From assembly GCA_027295705.1 (NCBI GenBank), contig JAPUKJ010000142.1, positions 1 to 37,977 of the forward strand: a DNA stretch of 37,977 nucleotides. The letters run 5' to 3'. Positions 9,323 to 19,048 of this stretch are shown here, one piece after another. A program made the translations under genes and the position numbers. Source of the stretch: Ignavibacteria bacterium (lineage in GTDB: Bacteria; Bacteroidota; Ignavibacteria; UBA10030; UBA6906). The notes under the pieces were generated by a model, which ran no database searches, was not told the DNA's origin, and was given only the letters and a program-made list of their open reading frames with translations. The first letter of the stretch is position 1. Each line of letters opens with the position of its first letter.

Positions 9323-10705
9323 CTAATTTTGCATACTCAAGCTCTTTATGAACTCTTCACCATATTTCCAGATATCTCCCGCGCCCATCGTTATGATGAT
9401 ATCTCCCTTTTGTTTGATGCGCAGGAGAAAATTGGCCAAATCATCTTTTTTCGGAACATAGTGCACGTGCTTATGGCCGAACCCCCGGGCCGCATTTGCA
9501 ATCAACTCACCGCTCACTCCCTGGATTGGCTCCTCCCGCGCAGGATATACATCAGTAAGAACAAGAATATCCGCATTGAAGAAAGACCGACCGAACTCCT
9601 CATAAAAGTCGCGAGTCCGTGAATACAAGTGCGGTTGAAAAACACAGACAACGCGTCGCTTCCATCCTGATTTCGCACCGGCAAGCGTAGCCTTGATTTC
9701 AGTTGGATGGTGGGCATAGTCATCGACCACTGTAATGCCATCGATCTCAGCCTTAACTTCCCATCGACGGAACACTCCCGTGAACTTTTCAATACCTTTC
9801 TTCACCTTCTCAAATGGGACATTCAATACCAGCCCGACAGCAATCGCAGCGAGTGCATTCTGAACGTTATGATTTCCAGGGATTTGTAACTTAACGTGGC
9901 CGAGGTGTTGACCATCATGTACAATAGAAAATTCCGCTACGTTTCCTTTGTGGATGATATCTACCGCTTGAAGGTCCGCTTGAGTGTTGATCCCATATGT
10001 GATGATTTTCTTTTTTATCTTCGAAATGACCTCTTGCAGAACGGGATCGTCAAGACAAAGGATAACGGAACCGTAAAACGGGACTTTACTAGCAAATTGG
10101 ATAAACGCTGACTTGATATCGTCCAAGTCTCGGTAACAATCAAGGTGATCAATATCCAGTGTCGTTAACACGGCAATTGTGGGAGTAATCGAAAGGAACG
10201 CCCGATCAAATTCATCAGCTTCAACGACAATAAAATCCCCCTTCCCAAGGCGTGCATTCGAACCTGCAAGCCCACGCAAGCGCCCTCCAACAATCACCGT
10301 TGGGTCAATTCCACCTTCCATCAGCACCAGACTTACCATGGAAGTTGTCGTCGTTTTGCCATGTGTTCCAGCGATCCCAATCCCATATCTTAACCGCATG
10401 ACTTCGGCAAGCATCTCCGCTCGGCGGATCACGGGTATCTTACGTTTCTCCGCCGCCACTACCTCTAGATTGTCTGTAGGTACTGCAGAGGAATAGACGA
10501 GCACATCAACATCCTTGTCAAGATTCTTGACATTGTGGCCGATCCGCACTTTTGCGCCGAGCGATTCGAGACGCTTCGTATTTTCACTCTCCACAAGATC
10601 CGAACCAGTTATCGTAAAGCCCTGGTCAACGAGGATCTCGGCAATGCCACTCATGCCGATACCTCCAATTCCAACGAAATGTAACTTCTTAATGGAAGAA
10701 AACAT
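9323..10705 (-). CDS. murC: UDP-N-acetylmuramate--L-alanine ligase
   Basis: FVGIGGIGMSGIAEIL, GIAGTHGKTTTTSM, VVDDYAHHPTEI. Confidence 0.98.
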   Translation of the reverse strand: MFSSIKKLHFVGIGGIGMSGIAEILVDQGFTITGSDLVESENTKRLESLGAKVRIGHNVKNLDKDVDVLVYSSAVPTDNLEVVAAEKRKIPVIRRAEMLAEVMRLRYGIGIAGTHGKTTTTSMVSLVLMEGGIDPTVIVGGRLRGLAGSNARLGKGDFIVVEADEFDRAFLSITPTIAVLTTLDIDHLDCYRDLDDIKSAFIQFASKVPFYGSVILCLDDPVLQEVISKIKKKIITYGINTQADLQAVDIIHKGNVAEFSIVHDGQHLGHVKLQIPGNHNVQNALAAIAVGLVLNVPFEKVKKGIEKFTGVFRRWEVKAEIDGITVVDDYAHHPTEIKATLAGAKSGWKRRVVCVFQPHLYSRTRDFYEEFGRSFFNADILVLTDVYPAREEPIQGVSGELIANAARGFGHKHVHYVPKKDDLANFLLRIKQKGDIIITMGAGDIWKYGEEFIKSLSMQN

Positions 10706-10744
10706 TGCAACACAGCAGAAAACGTTGTTAGAGTTTCAACTTTG

Positions 10745-11245
10745 CTACCTGTCTGTAAACCTCGGCGTCCGCCAACGTCGACGCTTACGCTTCGGCACCT
10801 GAGCCGATATACGGTTCATTTCACTAATGAGCGCCTTATCTCGCTCATAACGCCCAACGCGTATGCGAAACACACGGCGGCGTCCTTTCAGCTTGAAGAC
10901 TACTACTTGGAACCTTCCGCTGGTTCGCACCTTTGCCTCCCTGCCAATATGCATCCACTCGATGTCCTTCGAGTTAATACTCCGCTCATGAAATCGGTTC
11001 TTGAAGATGATAGTATCTCCAGCGATGATTAGACGCCTGCGTCTGATGTAATTCAAACCGAGCGTAATAAATGACATCACCACAAAAAGAATGACCACAT
11101 ACATCAGTGGATCGTCATACTCAAACTTTGCTTCCACAAAATTCCCGCGAACGCCAACATAGAGAATGAGCGTGAGAAGGTAGATCAGGGCCGATTGGTA
11201 GTAGAAATCGAGCTTGTATTTAAACACTTTCTCTTCTACTGCCAT
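10745..11245 (-). CDS. Two-TM protein with PH-like (bPH) cytoplasmic domain, unknown function
   Basis: 166 aa ORF overlapping the murG 3' end by 26 bp; two hydrophobic helices followed by RRRRLIIAGDTIIFKNRFHERSINSKDIEWMHIG. Confidence 0.65.
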   Translation of the reverse strand: MAVEEKVFKYKLDFYYQSALIYLLTLILYVGVRGNFVEAKFEYDDPLMYVVILFVVMSFITLGLNYIRRRRLIIAGDTIIFKNRFHERSINSKDIEWMHIGREAKVRTSGRFQVVVFKLKGRRRVFRIRVGRYERDKALISEMNRISAQVPKRKRRRWRTPRFTDR

Positions 11246-12362
11246 CCCTTATCTTTGCAAGGCCAATCACTGCTTGCGCGATCGTTGCCGCTGCTTTGGG
11301 CTTGCTAATTGAAAGCGCCCTTTCAGACATCTGTTTCAGCCGTCCCTGGTCGGCAAGAAGTTCCTGAAGTGTATCAAGCAGTTCTCCGCTCAACGTATTA
11401 TCCGCAATCATAATTGCTGTACCGCTGTCGACCATGGCTTTCGCGTTTTCCGTTTGATGGTCGGCAGTAGCATACGGATACGGTATCAGCACCGACGGTA
11501 CGCCCGCCCTTGTTAATTCCGCAACAGTCGTTGCGCCTGCGCGGCACAGAGCTAAGTCACACGCACTATAGGCATACTCCATTCTCTCGATAAACTTGAA
11601 CACCTTGATGGCGCCTCTTTCCTTCTCAGCCCGATATTCTGAACTAGCTATGATCGTATCATAGTCGTTTTCCCCTGTCTGCCAGATCACCTGTATGTCA
11701 GATGCCATCAGGCCAGACAGAATGATAAGCACAGCACGATTAATGGACCTGGCTCCCAAGCTTCCACCGAACACCAATAAAGTCTTCTTTTGCACATCAA
11801 GTCCAAAGAAACCTGCCGCCTCAGCTCTTGTAATACTGCCGAGCGTCGCACGCGTTGGGTTACCGCTGAGCTGGACATTGCGAGCCCGCTTGAAGAAGCG
11901 TTTTGAGCTCTCGAAGGATATGTGCACCTGATCCACACGTGACGACAAAAAACGAGTAGTAAAGCCGGGATAGCTGTTCTGTTCCTGAATCAAGGTCGGT
12001 ATTCCCAGAACAGACCCCATGTACACTACCGGGCCACACACATAGCCGCCCGTTCCAACAACAACTGTCGGCCGTAGCCTCCGCATGAGAAGGAATGACT
12101 GCATAAGTGCAACGACCAATTTTACAGGAAATAGGAAGATTTCCAGTGTCAATTTTCTTTTGAAACCGCCCACCCAGATCGGGACAAACTTGTACCCACG
12201 GATTGGAACAACGCGCTCACCTATTCCACCCTTCGTGCCAACGAACGTAATCTCCGCTTCAGGCTTGATCTTCTTCACTTCGTCCGCAACTGCAACAGCC
12301 GGAAACAGGTGCCCTCCAGTCCCCCCACCGGCGAAAAGTATGTTGAGCCGTTCTTGTTGCAC
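11220..12362 (-). CDS. murG: UDP-N-acetylglucosamine--N-acetylmuramyl-(pentapeptide) pyrophosphoryl-undecaprenol N-acetylglucosamine transferase
   Basis: FAGGGTGGHLFPAVAVADE, VVGTGGYVCGPVVY, CRAGATTVAELTRAGVPSVLIPYPYATADHQTENA. Confidence 0.98.
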   Translation of the reverse strand: MQQERLNILFAGGGTGGHLFPAVAVADEVKKIKPEAEITFVGTKGGIGERVVPIRGYKFVPIWVGGFKRKLTLEIFLFPVKLVVALMQSFLLMRRLRPTVVVGTGGYVCGPVVYMGSVLGIPTLIQEQNSYPGFTTRFLSSRVDQVHISFESSKRFFKRARNVQLSGNPTRATLGSITRAEAAGFFGLDVQKKTLLVFGGSLGARSINRAVLIILSGLMASDIQVIWQTGENDYDTIIASSEYRAEKERGAIKVFKFIERMEYAYSACDLALCRAGATTVAELTRAGVPSVLIPYPYATADHQTENAKAMVDSGTAIMIADNTLSGELLDTLQELLADQGRLKQMSERALSISKPKAAATIAQAVIGLAKIRDGSRRESV

Positions 12363-12381
12363 ATCCGCTTCGAACCAAAAA

Positions 12382-13563
12382 TCAAAATACGTTTCCAGCC
12401 GCTGGTAACTGCGTCAGTTCAACCGGCTGCGTTCCTCCTGGCGCTTTTGTCAACCGCGGATGCATGTCGGTTTGCGACGAAATATTTAGCAGCACACCAA
12501 TCGCAATTGACGAGAACAACATGGACGAACCTCCGTAGCTGACGAATGGCATTGGCAAACCTGTCGTCGGAAGTATCCCGACTGTCACACCTGCGTTGAT
12601 CAGTGCGCACAAGGTAATGCAAGTGGTAATGCCTATGGCCAAATAAGCACCGAAATCATCGCGAGCATGCTTTGCAACTCTAAATCCGCGCAGAGTGACC
12701 GTCACGAATAGAAGCAAAATGCACAGCGTCCCTATCAATCCATACTCCTCACCAACAACGGAGAAGACAAAGTCGCCATACGATTCCGGCAGGAAGAAAT
12801 CACGCTGCCTGCTGTGACCCGGACCCAATCCAAAGATACCTCCATTCCCGAATCCAATGATGCCCTGCCATAGTTGATAATTTCCCTTTGCACCCAGGTC
12901 ACCGCCTCCGGCGACGAAGTTTGAAATTCTTTGACCAAAATCCATGATTCTGCGGTAGCGGTATTCTGCGCTCGCCAGATATGCGATCAGGACGGGAACC
13001 AGTGCACCGACCGTGAACCCAATGTGAGCGAAACTTGCCCGCCCGATAAAAAGCATCAAAAAACTGACTACAAATATAATCGCTCCGCTGCTAAAGTCCG
13101 GTTGCAACAGCACGAGTGATGTTACCGCGACGATCCATATCATCATCGGGAGAAATCCCGTCTTGAAATCCGCGATGTGTTCTTTCTTATCTGACATCAG
13201 GACACATAAGTGGAAAACTAATGCATACTTGGCAAACTCTGAAGGCTGAAATCCAAATCCGCCATGACGAAGCCAGCGACTATCTAACACCAGTGTTGTA
13301 ACAAGCAACAAGACAGCTAAGATCAAGATCAGCTTTGTTCGCTTCCTGTAGCGCTTGTAGTCGATGTTCATAAAGATGAAGATCGCCAAGAAGCCGGCAA
13401 CAACTTTCGTTGCATGACTTGTTAACAACCTCTCGCTCTCGCCAAATTTCTCCAACGCCCATGTGGAGCTGGCGCTGTAGACCACACCCATGCTCATTAC
13501 CATCAGGATCAAGACACAAACCAATATGGGGAGATCGATGTGATTCCGTTGCGTACCAATCAT
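12382..13563 (-). CDS. ftsW: SEDS-family peptidoglycan polymerase FtsW
   Basis: Multi-TM; PSEFAKYALV, VVGEEYGLIG, TTGLPMPFVSYGGSSM. Confidence 0.95.
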   Translation of the reverse strand: MIGTQRNHIDLPILVCVLILMVMSMGVVYSASSTWALEKFGESERLLTSHATKVVAGFLAIFIFMNIDYKRYRKRTKLILILAVLLLVTTLVLDSRWLRHGGFGFQPSEFAKYALVFHLCVLMSDKKEHIADFKTGFLPMMIWIVAVTSLVLLQPDFSSGAIIFVVSFLMLFIGRASFAHIGFTVGALVPVLIAYLASAEYRYRRIMDFGQRISNFVAGGGDLGAKGNYQLWQGIIGFGNGGIFGLGPGHSRQRDFFLPESYGDFVFSVVGEEYGLIGTLCILLLFVTVTLRGFRVAKHARDDFGAYLAIGITTCITLCALINAGVTVGILPTTGLPMPFVSYGGSSMLFSSIAIGVLLNISSQTDMHPRLTKAPGGTQPVELTQLPAAGNVF

Positions 13564-13578
13564 ACAAGAGCGACTACT

Positions 13579-14943
13579 TCATAAATTCATTACTATTTGT
13601 TTGAACACGCGCCCACGCTGCTCGTAATTCTCGAACCAGTCGAACGAGGCACATGCTGGCGACAGAAGAACGACATCTCCCGGTGAAGCTAGTGCTGCAG
13701 CTGCGTGGACAGCCTCCTCCATTGTGGTTGCCCTAGTGACCCCAACGATCGGTGTGAACACCCCCACGACATTTTCAGCCGATTCACCAATGCCCACAAT
13801 ATGTTTTACATGCTCTTTCACAACCCCAAACAACCTTGAATAGTCATTACCCTTATCCCTGCCTCCAAGAATTGCAACGATCGGTTGATCGAAGCTCTGC
13901 AACGCATACCAAACCGATTCTACATTTGTCGCCTTGGAATCGTTCACAAATGTCACGCCGTTTACAATGCGAATAAATTCCAGTCGATGTTCGACACCTT
14001 TGAAATTCCTTAAGGTGGAACGCAGGGACGCTGTGGAGATATCCATAACCTTGGCTACCAGCGAAGCAGCCATCGCGTTGTAAAGGTTATGCTGTCCTCT
14101 GACGCTAAGATCACCGGTTGCAATGACATCAGATTCATTGCCATCAACAATTGTTTTCAATCGATTAGCAGCGACAAACGCACCTTCGTTGACAGGCTTC
14201 TCTTTGCTGAAAGGCAATTTCTTCACCCTCGGGTCAACGAATTTTTCAACATTACTGCTTGCTACGTCGTCATTCATATTATAGATGACATAGTCGCTAG
14301 CGCGCTGATTTTCAAACACCCGGCATTTGGAAGCGATATAGAGTTCAAACGACTGCTGATAGCGGTCCAGATGATCCGGAGTTATGTTTAACAGCACTGT
14401 CACTTTTGGCCTGAAAGACTCAATATGGTCTAATTGAAAACTGCTAACTTCAACGATTGCAACACTTTGTTGAGTCAGTTGATCTACTATTTGTGAGAAG
14501 GCGATACCAATGTTTCCCGCCGTCATAGCTGTTCTTTTGGCATCCTCAAAGATTCTCCCTATTAATGCCGTCGTTGTCGTTTTGCCATTAGTCCCCGTTA
14601 TAGCTATGATAGGCGCTGGACAAAACCAGCTGGCAACTTCTATCTCACTGACGACCTTTACAGCTTTTGCCTTCGCTTCCTTGATGATCGGAATATCTGA
14701 AGGGACACCCGGACTCAACACGATAATATCCGCCTCAAGGACCCTCAGCGTATTGCCACCAAACTCGTGCGATAACTTGAGCCGTTCAAGCTCATCGACT
14801 GTTTGAGACATCTGCTTTGCTGGCGCTTTCTCGCTGAGAAAGACGTCGGCTCCACGTGCCCGCAATAGCTTGGCAACCGCAAGGCCACTTCTAGCTCCAC
14901 CGATGACAGCAAATTTCTTCTTCCTAGCCTCGGACGGTCGCAA
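13579..14943 (-). CDS. murD: UDP-N-acetylmuramoylalanine--D-glutamate ligase
   Basis: AITGTNGKTTTTALIG, NITPDHLDRY, FVNDSKATN, ILGGRDKGNDYS. Confidence 0.97.
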   Translation of the reverse strand: MRPSEARKKKFAVIGGARSGLAVAKLLRARGADVFLSEKAPAKQMSQTVDELERLKLSHEFGGNTLRVLEADIIVLSPGVPSDIPIIKEAKAKAVKVVSEIEVASWFCPAPIIAITGTNGKTTTTALIGRIFEDAKRTAMTAGNIGIAFSQIVDQLTQQSVAIVEVSSFQLDHIESFRPKVTVLLNITPDHLDRYQQSFELYIASKCRVFENQRASDYVIYNMNDDVASSNVEKFVDPRVKKLPFSKEKPVNEGAFVAANRLKTIVDGNESDVIATGDLSVRGQHNLYNAMAASLVAKVMDISTASLRSTLRNFKGVEHRLEFIRIVNGVTFVNDSKATNVESVWYALQSFDQPIVAILGGRDKGNDYSRLFGVVKEHVKHIVGIGESAENVVGVFTPIVGVTRATTMEEAVHAAAALASPGDVVLLSPACASFDWFENYEQRGRVFKQIVMNL

Positions 14944-14949
14944 GGCGAT

Positions 14950-16074
14950 CTATCTTACCTTGAACGTTGCCAGACTAACGATCATCATAACTATTGCAAC
15001 AATATAGAATCTCACCACGACTTTCGGCTCTGGCCAGCCGAGCATCTCGAAGTGATGATGCAGTGGTGCCATTCTAAACAGCCGTCGTCCCGAGCCGTAC
15101 CTTCTCTTTGTGTATTTGAAGTAGGCTCGTTGAACAATCACCGATCCCGCTTCTGCTAAGAAGACACCGCCAAGCGTCGGTAGTAGAAGCTCCTTCTTAA
15201 GGAGAACACACAGTGCCCCAATTGCCCCACCCAATGCCAGCGATCCTGTATCCCCCATGAATACCTGTGCCGGGTACGCATTGAACCAGAGAAATCCCAA
15301 TGCGGCGCCTGCCAGTGCAGTACAATAGACTGCCAATTCTCCGTTGCCCCTTAGAAAAGGAATTGTCAGATACTCGCTGACAACAGCATTACCTGAAATA
15401 TATGAGATTACTGCGAGCGTCACGGCGACAATACCAACCAATCCAATTGCAAGGCCGTCAAGACCGTCCGTCAGATTCACCGAATTTGATGTGGCAGTGA
15501 TAACAAGGATAACCATGGGTATGTAGAAATACCCGAAATCAAACTCTAAGTTCTTGAAGAACGGAACCGTGGTTGAGGAATTGATCCTCCACAAATCCGG
15601 ATCTATCCAGTGAGGATAGAAATAGATGATGCCACCGACCACAATTCCAACAAGAACCTGTCCGACAATTTTATACGTTCCAATGAGGCCCTTCGGCTTT
15701 TTTTTCACAACCTTCAGGAAATCATCTAGAAAGCCTACGACACCAAGTGCTGCTGTAACAAAGACTATCAGAATAATGTACGTGTTTTCAAGATTGCCCC
15801 AGAGAACCGTCGGAATCAATACTGACGCCAGCACGATAAGCCCACCCATCGTCGGTGTCCCTGCTTTGGACAAATGTGTTTTGGGCGCATCGGTCTTTGC
15901 AGCCTCTCCGATATGCTTCTCGTTCAATATCTTGATGATCTTCGGCCCCAACCAGAATGCAATGACCAGAGCAGTGACAGCCGCAGCAGCTGCCCGAAAC
16001 GTGATGTACTGCGCTAGCCCAAATCCAGGCGGATGATACGCTTTTTCAATTAGACCAAAGAGATAATAGAGCAT
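14950..16074 (-). CDS. mraY: Phospho-N-acetylmuramoyl-pentapeptide transferase
   Basis: GTPTMGGLIVL, GFLDDFLKV, NSVNLTDGLDGLA, MAPLHHHFEMLGWPE. Confidence 0.98.
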   Translation of the reverse strand: MLYYLFGLIEKAYHPPGFGLAQYITFRAAAAAVTALVIAFWLGPKIIKILNEKHIGEAAKTDAPKTHLSKAGTPTMGGLIVLASVLIPTVLWGNLENTYIILIVFVTAALGVVGFLDDFLKVVKKKPKGLIGTYKIVGQVLVGIVVGGIIYFYPHWIDPDLWRINSSTTVPFFKNLEFDFGYFYIPMVILVITATSNSVNLTDGLDGLAIGLVGIVAVTLAVISYISGNAVVSEYLTIPFLRGNGELAVYCTALAGAALGFLWFNAYPAQVFMGDTGSLALGGAIGALCVLLKKELLLPTLGGVFLAEAGSVIVQRAYFKYTKRRYGSGRRLFRMAPLHHHFEMLGWPEPKVVVRFYIVAIVMMIVSLATFKVR

Positions 16075-16086
16075 GCTCCCATAGTA

Positions 16087-17511
16087 TTATGCCGTACCCG
16101 TTCGTCCGAACGGCACTGCAGTTGAGTGCAACCGCTCATCCAAGAAAGTTACAATATCCTCCATCTTCATCACGCGCGAACCCTTCACTAGCACTGCATC
16201 TCCCGGCGCAACTAGCTCGGCAAGATATTCGGCAAGCATGTTTTTTTGATCATAATGGAATCCACACTCAAGCTTCGCTGCCTCAGTTATGTATTTTGCC
16301 AACTCGCCATGTGTTAGGAGATACTTCAGACCCAACTGCGATACCTCCTTGCCAATGCGCGCGTGTTCTTCTAGCGCATGCTTGCCAAGCTCACGCATAT
16401 CGGCAAGAACTGCTATTTTATTTCCCCGAACCTTTGCTTGGGCAAGAGTCCGAAGCGCCGCGATTGTCGAATCAGGATTCGCATTGTACGTATCGTCATA
16501 AATAGTCACCCCATGAACTTTCAACACTTGCATTCGCATGGCCGCTGGATCACACGATTCTAATGCTTTCCGAATTCTGTCCGCTGAGACCCTGAACGAC
16601 AATCCCACGGCCGCCGCCGCCAAAGCATTTATAGCATTGTGTTCACCAGGAATTGATAACTGCACCATCAAACCTCTCTTCAGTTTCTCACCAGCGAACT
16701 GAAACTTGACACAACTTGCACTATTCGTACTAATAAGCTTTCCCTTCAAGTCGACGCGTGGGGCAGTAAAGCCATAAGTAAATCTGCCTTTCAGACCTTT
16801 CGAGTTTAACACAACGCGCTCATCATCGGCGTTAACAAAAGCACACGATCCCTTGTGCCTCTTTAGATGTTCAAATAATGCCCCTTCTTCCTTCGCTACA
16901 CCGTTTAGCGACCGCAAGAACTCAAGGTGTTCCTTGCCGATGCTGGTGATCAATCCATGAGTCGGTTCAAGGATATCTGAAAGTGCTTCTATCTCTCCGG
17001 GCCGATTGGTCCCTATCTCAACAATTGCCACATCGTGCTTATTTCTTAAACGAAACAACGTAAGCGGCATCCCTATGTGGTTGTTGAAATTTCTTTCCGT
17101 GCTCAGCACATTATATTTTGTACCTAGCACAGCTGCCAGCATGACTCTGGTGGTGGTCTTCCCGTTACTACCCCCAATAGCGATTACTGGAATGCGAAAC
17201 TTCCGTCTGTACAAGTATGCCAATTCGCCAAGCGCTCTCACGGTGTCCTCAACCAACACCAGCGGCACACTGCGGTAACGGGTGATATCAGTAGATACAC
17301 CGACAACAGCTGCGACTGCGCCTTGTTCAAAGGCATGCTCAAGGAATTCCTGCCCATCGAAGTTCTCACCCTTCAGAGCAAAGAACAGTTCACCTGGCCT
17401 GATGTGCCGCGAATCTGTCGAGACGCCGGTGATGCTCATACCATTCATTGACTCAATGTTACGAGCCTCGATGTAGTTAATGTTCAGTAGATCTCTGCTG
17501 GTGAGCTTCAT
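16087..17511 (-). CDS. murF: UDP-N-acetylmuramoyl-tripeptide--D-alanyl-D-alanine ligase
   Basis: GGSNGKTTTRVML, VEIGTNRPGEI, YDDTYNANPDS; 4-bp overlap with murE. Confidence 0.97.
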   Translation of the reverse strand: MKLTSRDLLNINYIEARNIESMNGMSITGVSTDSRHIRPGELFFALKGENFDGQEFLEHAFEQGAVAAVVGVSTDITRYRSVPLVLVEDTVRALGELAYLYRRKFRIPVIAIGGSNGKTTTRVMLAAVLGTKYNVLSTERNFNNHIGMPLTLFRLRNKHDVAIVEIGTNRPGEIEALSDILEPTHGLITSIGKEHLEFLRSLNGVAKEEGALFEHLKRHKGSCAFVNADDERVVLNSKGLKGRFTYGFTAPRVDLKGKLISTNSASCVKFQFAGEKLKRGLMVQLSIPGEHNAINALAAAAVGLSFRVSADRIRKALESCDPAAMRMQVLKVHGVTIYDDTYNANPDSTIAALRTLAQAKVRGNKIAVLADMRELGKHALEEHARIGKEVSQLGLKYLLTHGELAKYITEAAKLECGFHYDQKNMLAEYLAELVAPGDAVLVKGSRVMKMEDIVTFLDERLHSTAVPFGRTGTA

Positions 17512-19016
17512 GACTCTTTCAGTATAAACCTGCTAACCTCTTCCCCGTCGTCAAAAGGGATTTGTGTTTCCCCTACGACCTGATATTTCTCATGTCCCTT
17601 CCCAGCGATCAAAACGATGTCGCCTTTCTTAGCGAGATTTAAGCCTCTGAGAATCGCCTCGCGCCGATCAACCTCAGCGTACACTGTCTTCCCTTTAACT
17701 GCGCCCGTCAATACTTCATCGATGATCGATTGTGGGTCTTCGCTTCTTGGGTTGTCAGATGTAACAATGGTAATATCGCTGAGCTCCGTCGCTATTCTAC
17801 CCATCTTCGGTCGCTTAGTGCGATCTCGTTTCCCCCCACACCCGAAAACCGTAATAATCTTACTGTCTCGCTTCGATGGAAGAATTTCCCGGATGGCACG
17901 CAGGCAACTCTCTAAAGCGTCGGGTGTGTGAGCGTAATCCACAATTGCAGTCCAACCACTGGGCGACCCAATTTGCTCGAACCTCCCGGAGACGGACTCA
18001 AGATTCTTGATGCCCGTGCGAATTTGCTGCTCATCAATTCCCAATCCAATACCGGCTGTATATGCTGCCAAGATGTTAGTGACATTGAACCCGCCTGTTA
18101 GCGAAGAACTGACTGATTGAGTGTTATCACCTCGTACTACGGTAAATGTTGTTCGGTTAAGAGTACACTGACAATCTACCGCTCTTACGTCGGCGTCAGA
18201 TTTTGTGCCATAAGTAATCTTAATCGCACGCGTAGAGTCAATTATCCTCAACCCATAGCTGTCATCCGCATTAGTTACTGCATATGCTTCCTCGGAAAGA
18301 CAATCGAACAACAATTTCTTCGCTTTAAAGTATTCCTCCATAGAACCATGAAAATCCAGGTGGTCTTGCGTAAGATTAGAAAACACTGCAGCAGCAAACG
18401 TTAGTCCATACACGCGACTCATCGCCAGTGAATGAGACGACACTTCCATAACTGCAGCGGTACAGCCTCTCTTAACCATTGTTGCAAGAAGTTGGTTGAG
18501 TTCCAGCGACTCAGGAGTAGTGTGGGTGGCCGAAACTATCTCGTGCGCTATCCTATATTCGACGGTACCAATTAGCCCAACATGTTTATTTGCGGCTTCA
18601 AGAATCGATTTAATTAGATACGTTGTAGTGGTTTTGCCATTCGTACCAGTCACACCTATGAGCTGTAATTGTTTCGAAGGATGGCCATAGAAGTTTGCCG
18701 ACATCGTAGCTAGCGCTCTCCGGGAACTACTAACCACAATTTTTACTACCCCCTCGTGCATGAAGAACGAATCTGGCATTGCTACATCGTCCTCTAGCAC
18801 GACAATTTTTGCTCCAAGATTCACCGCATCACCAATGAATGCATGTCCATCCACAACAGAACCCCGAATGGCCACGAACAGGTCACCATTCTGCACTTTC
18901 CGCGAATCGTACTGGATGCTTCTTACGTCCACATCGCGTGTCTGTAGCATCTTCCCCGACGTGATATGAAACATCTTGGCAACAGAAACTCCTTCCAAAA
19001 CGTTCGATAAGGTCAT
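17508..19016 (-). CDS. murE: UDP-N-acetylmuramoyl-L-alanyl-D-glutamate--2,6-diaminopimelate ligase
   Basis: GVTGTNGKTTTTYL, HTTPESLEL, VDYAHTPDALE, and TSDNPRSEDP (DNPR motif of meso-DAP ligases). Confidence 0.97.
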   Translation of the reverse strand: MTLSNVLEGVSVAKMFHITSGKMLQTRDVDVRSIQYDSRKVQNGDLFVAIRGSVVDGHAFIGDAVNLGAKIVVLEDDVAMPDSFFMHEGVVKIVVSSSRRALATMSANFYGHPSKQLQLIGVTGTNGKTTTTYLIKSILEAANKHVGLIGTVEYRIAHEIVSATHTTPESLELNQLLATMVKRGCTAAVMEVSSHSLAMSRVYGLTFAAAVFSNLTQDHLDFHGSMEEYFKAKKLLFDCLSEEAYAVTNADDSYGLRIIDSTRAIKITYGTKSDADVRAVDCQCTLNRTTFTVVRGDNTQSVSSSLTGGFNVTNILAAYTAGIGLGIDEQQIRTGIKNLESVSGRFEQIGSPSGWTAIVDYAHTPDALESCLRAIREILPSKRDSKIITVFGCGGKRDRTKRPKMGRIATELSDITIVTSDNPRSEDPQSIIDEVLTGAVKGKTVYAEVDRREAILRGLNLAKKGDIVLIAGKGHEKYQVVGETQIPFDDGEEVSRFILKES

Positions 19017-19048
19017 ACATCCCTGTCAGGTTTGCCGTGCTAACAAAT

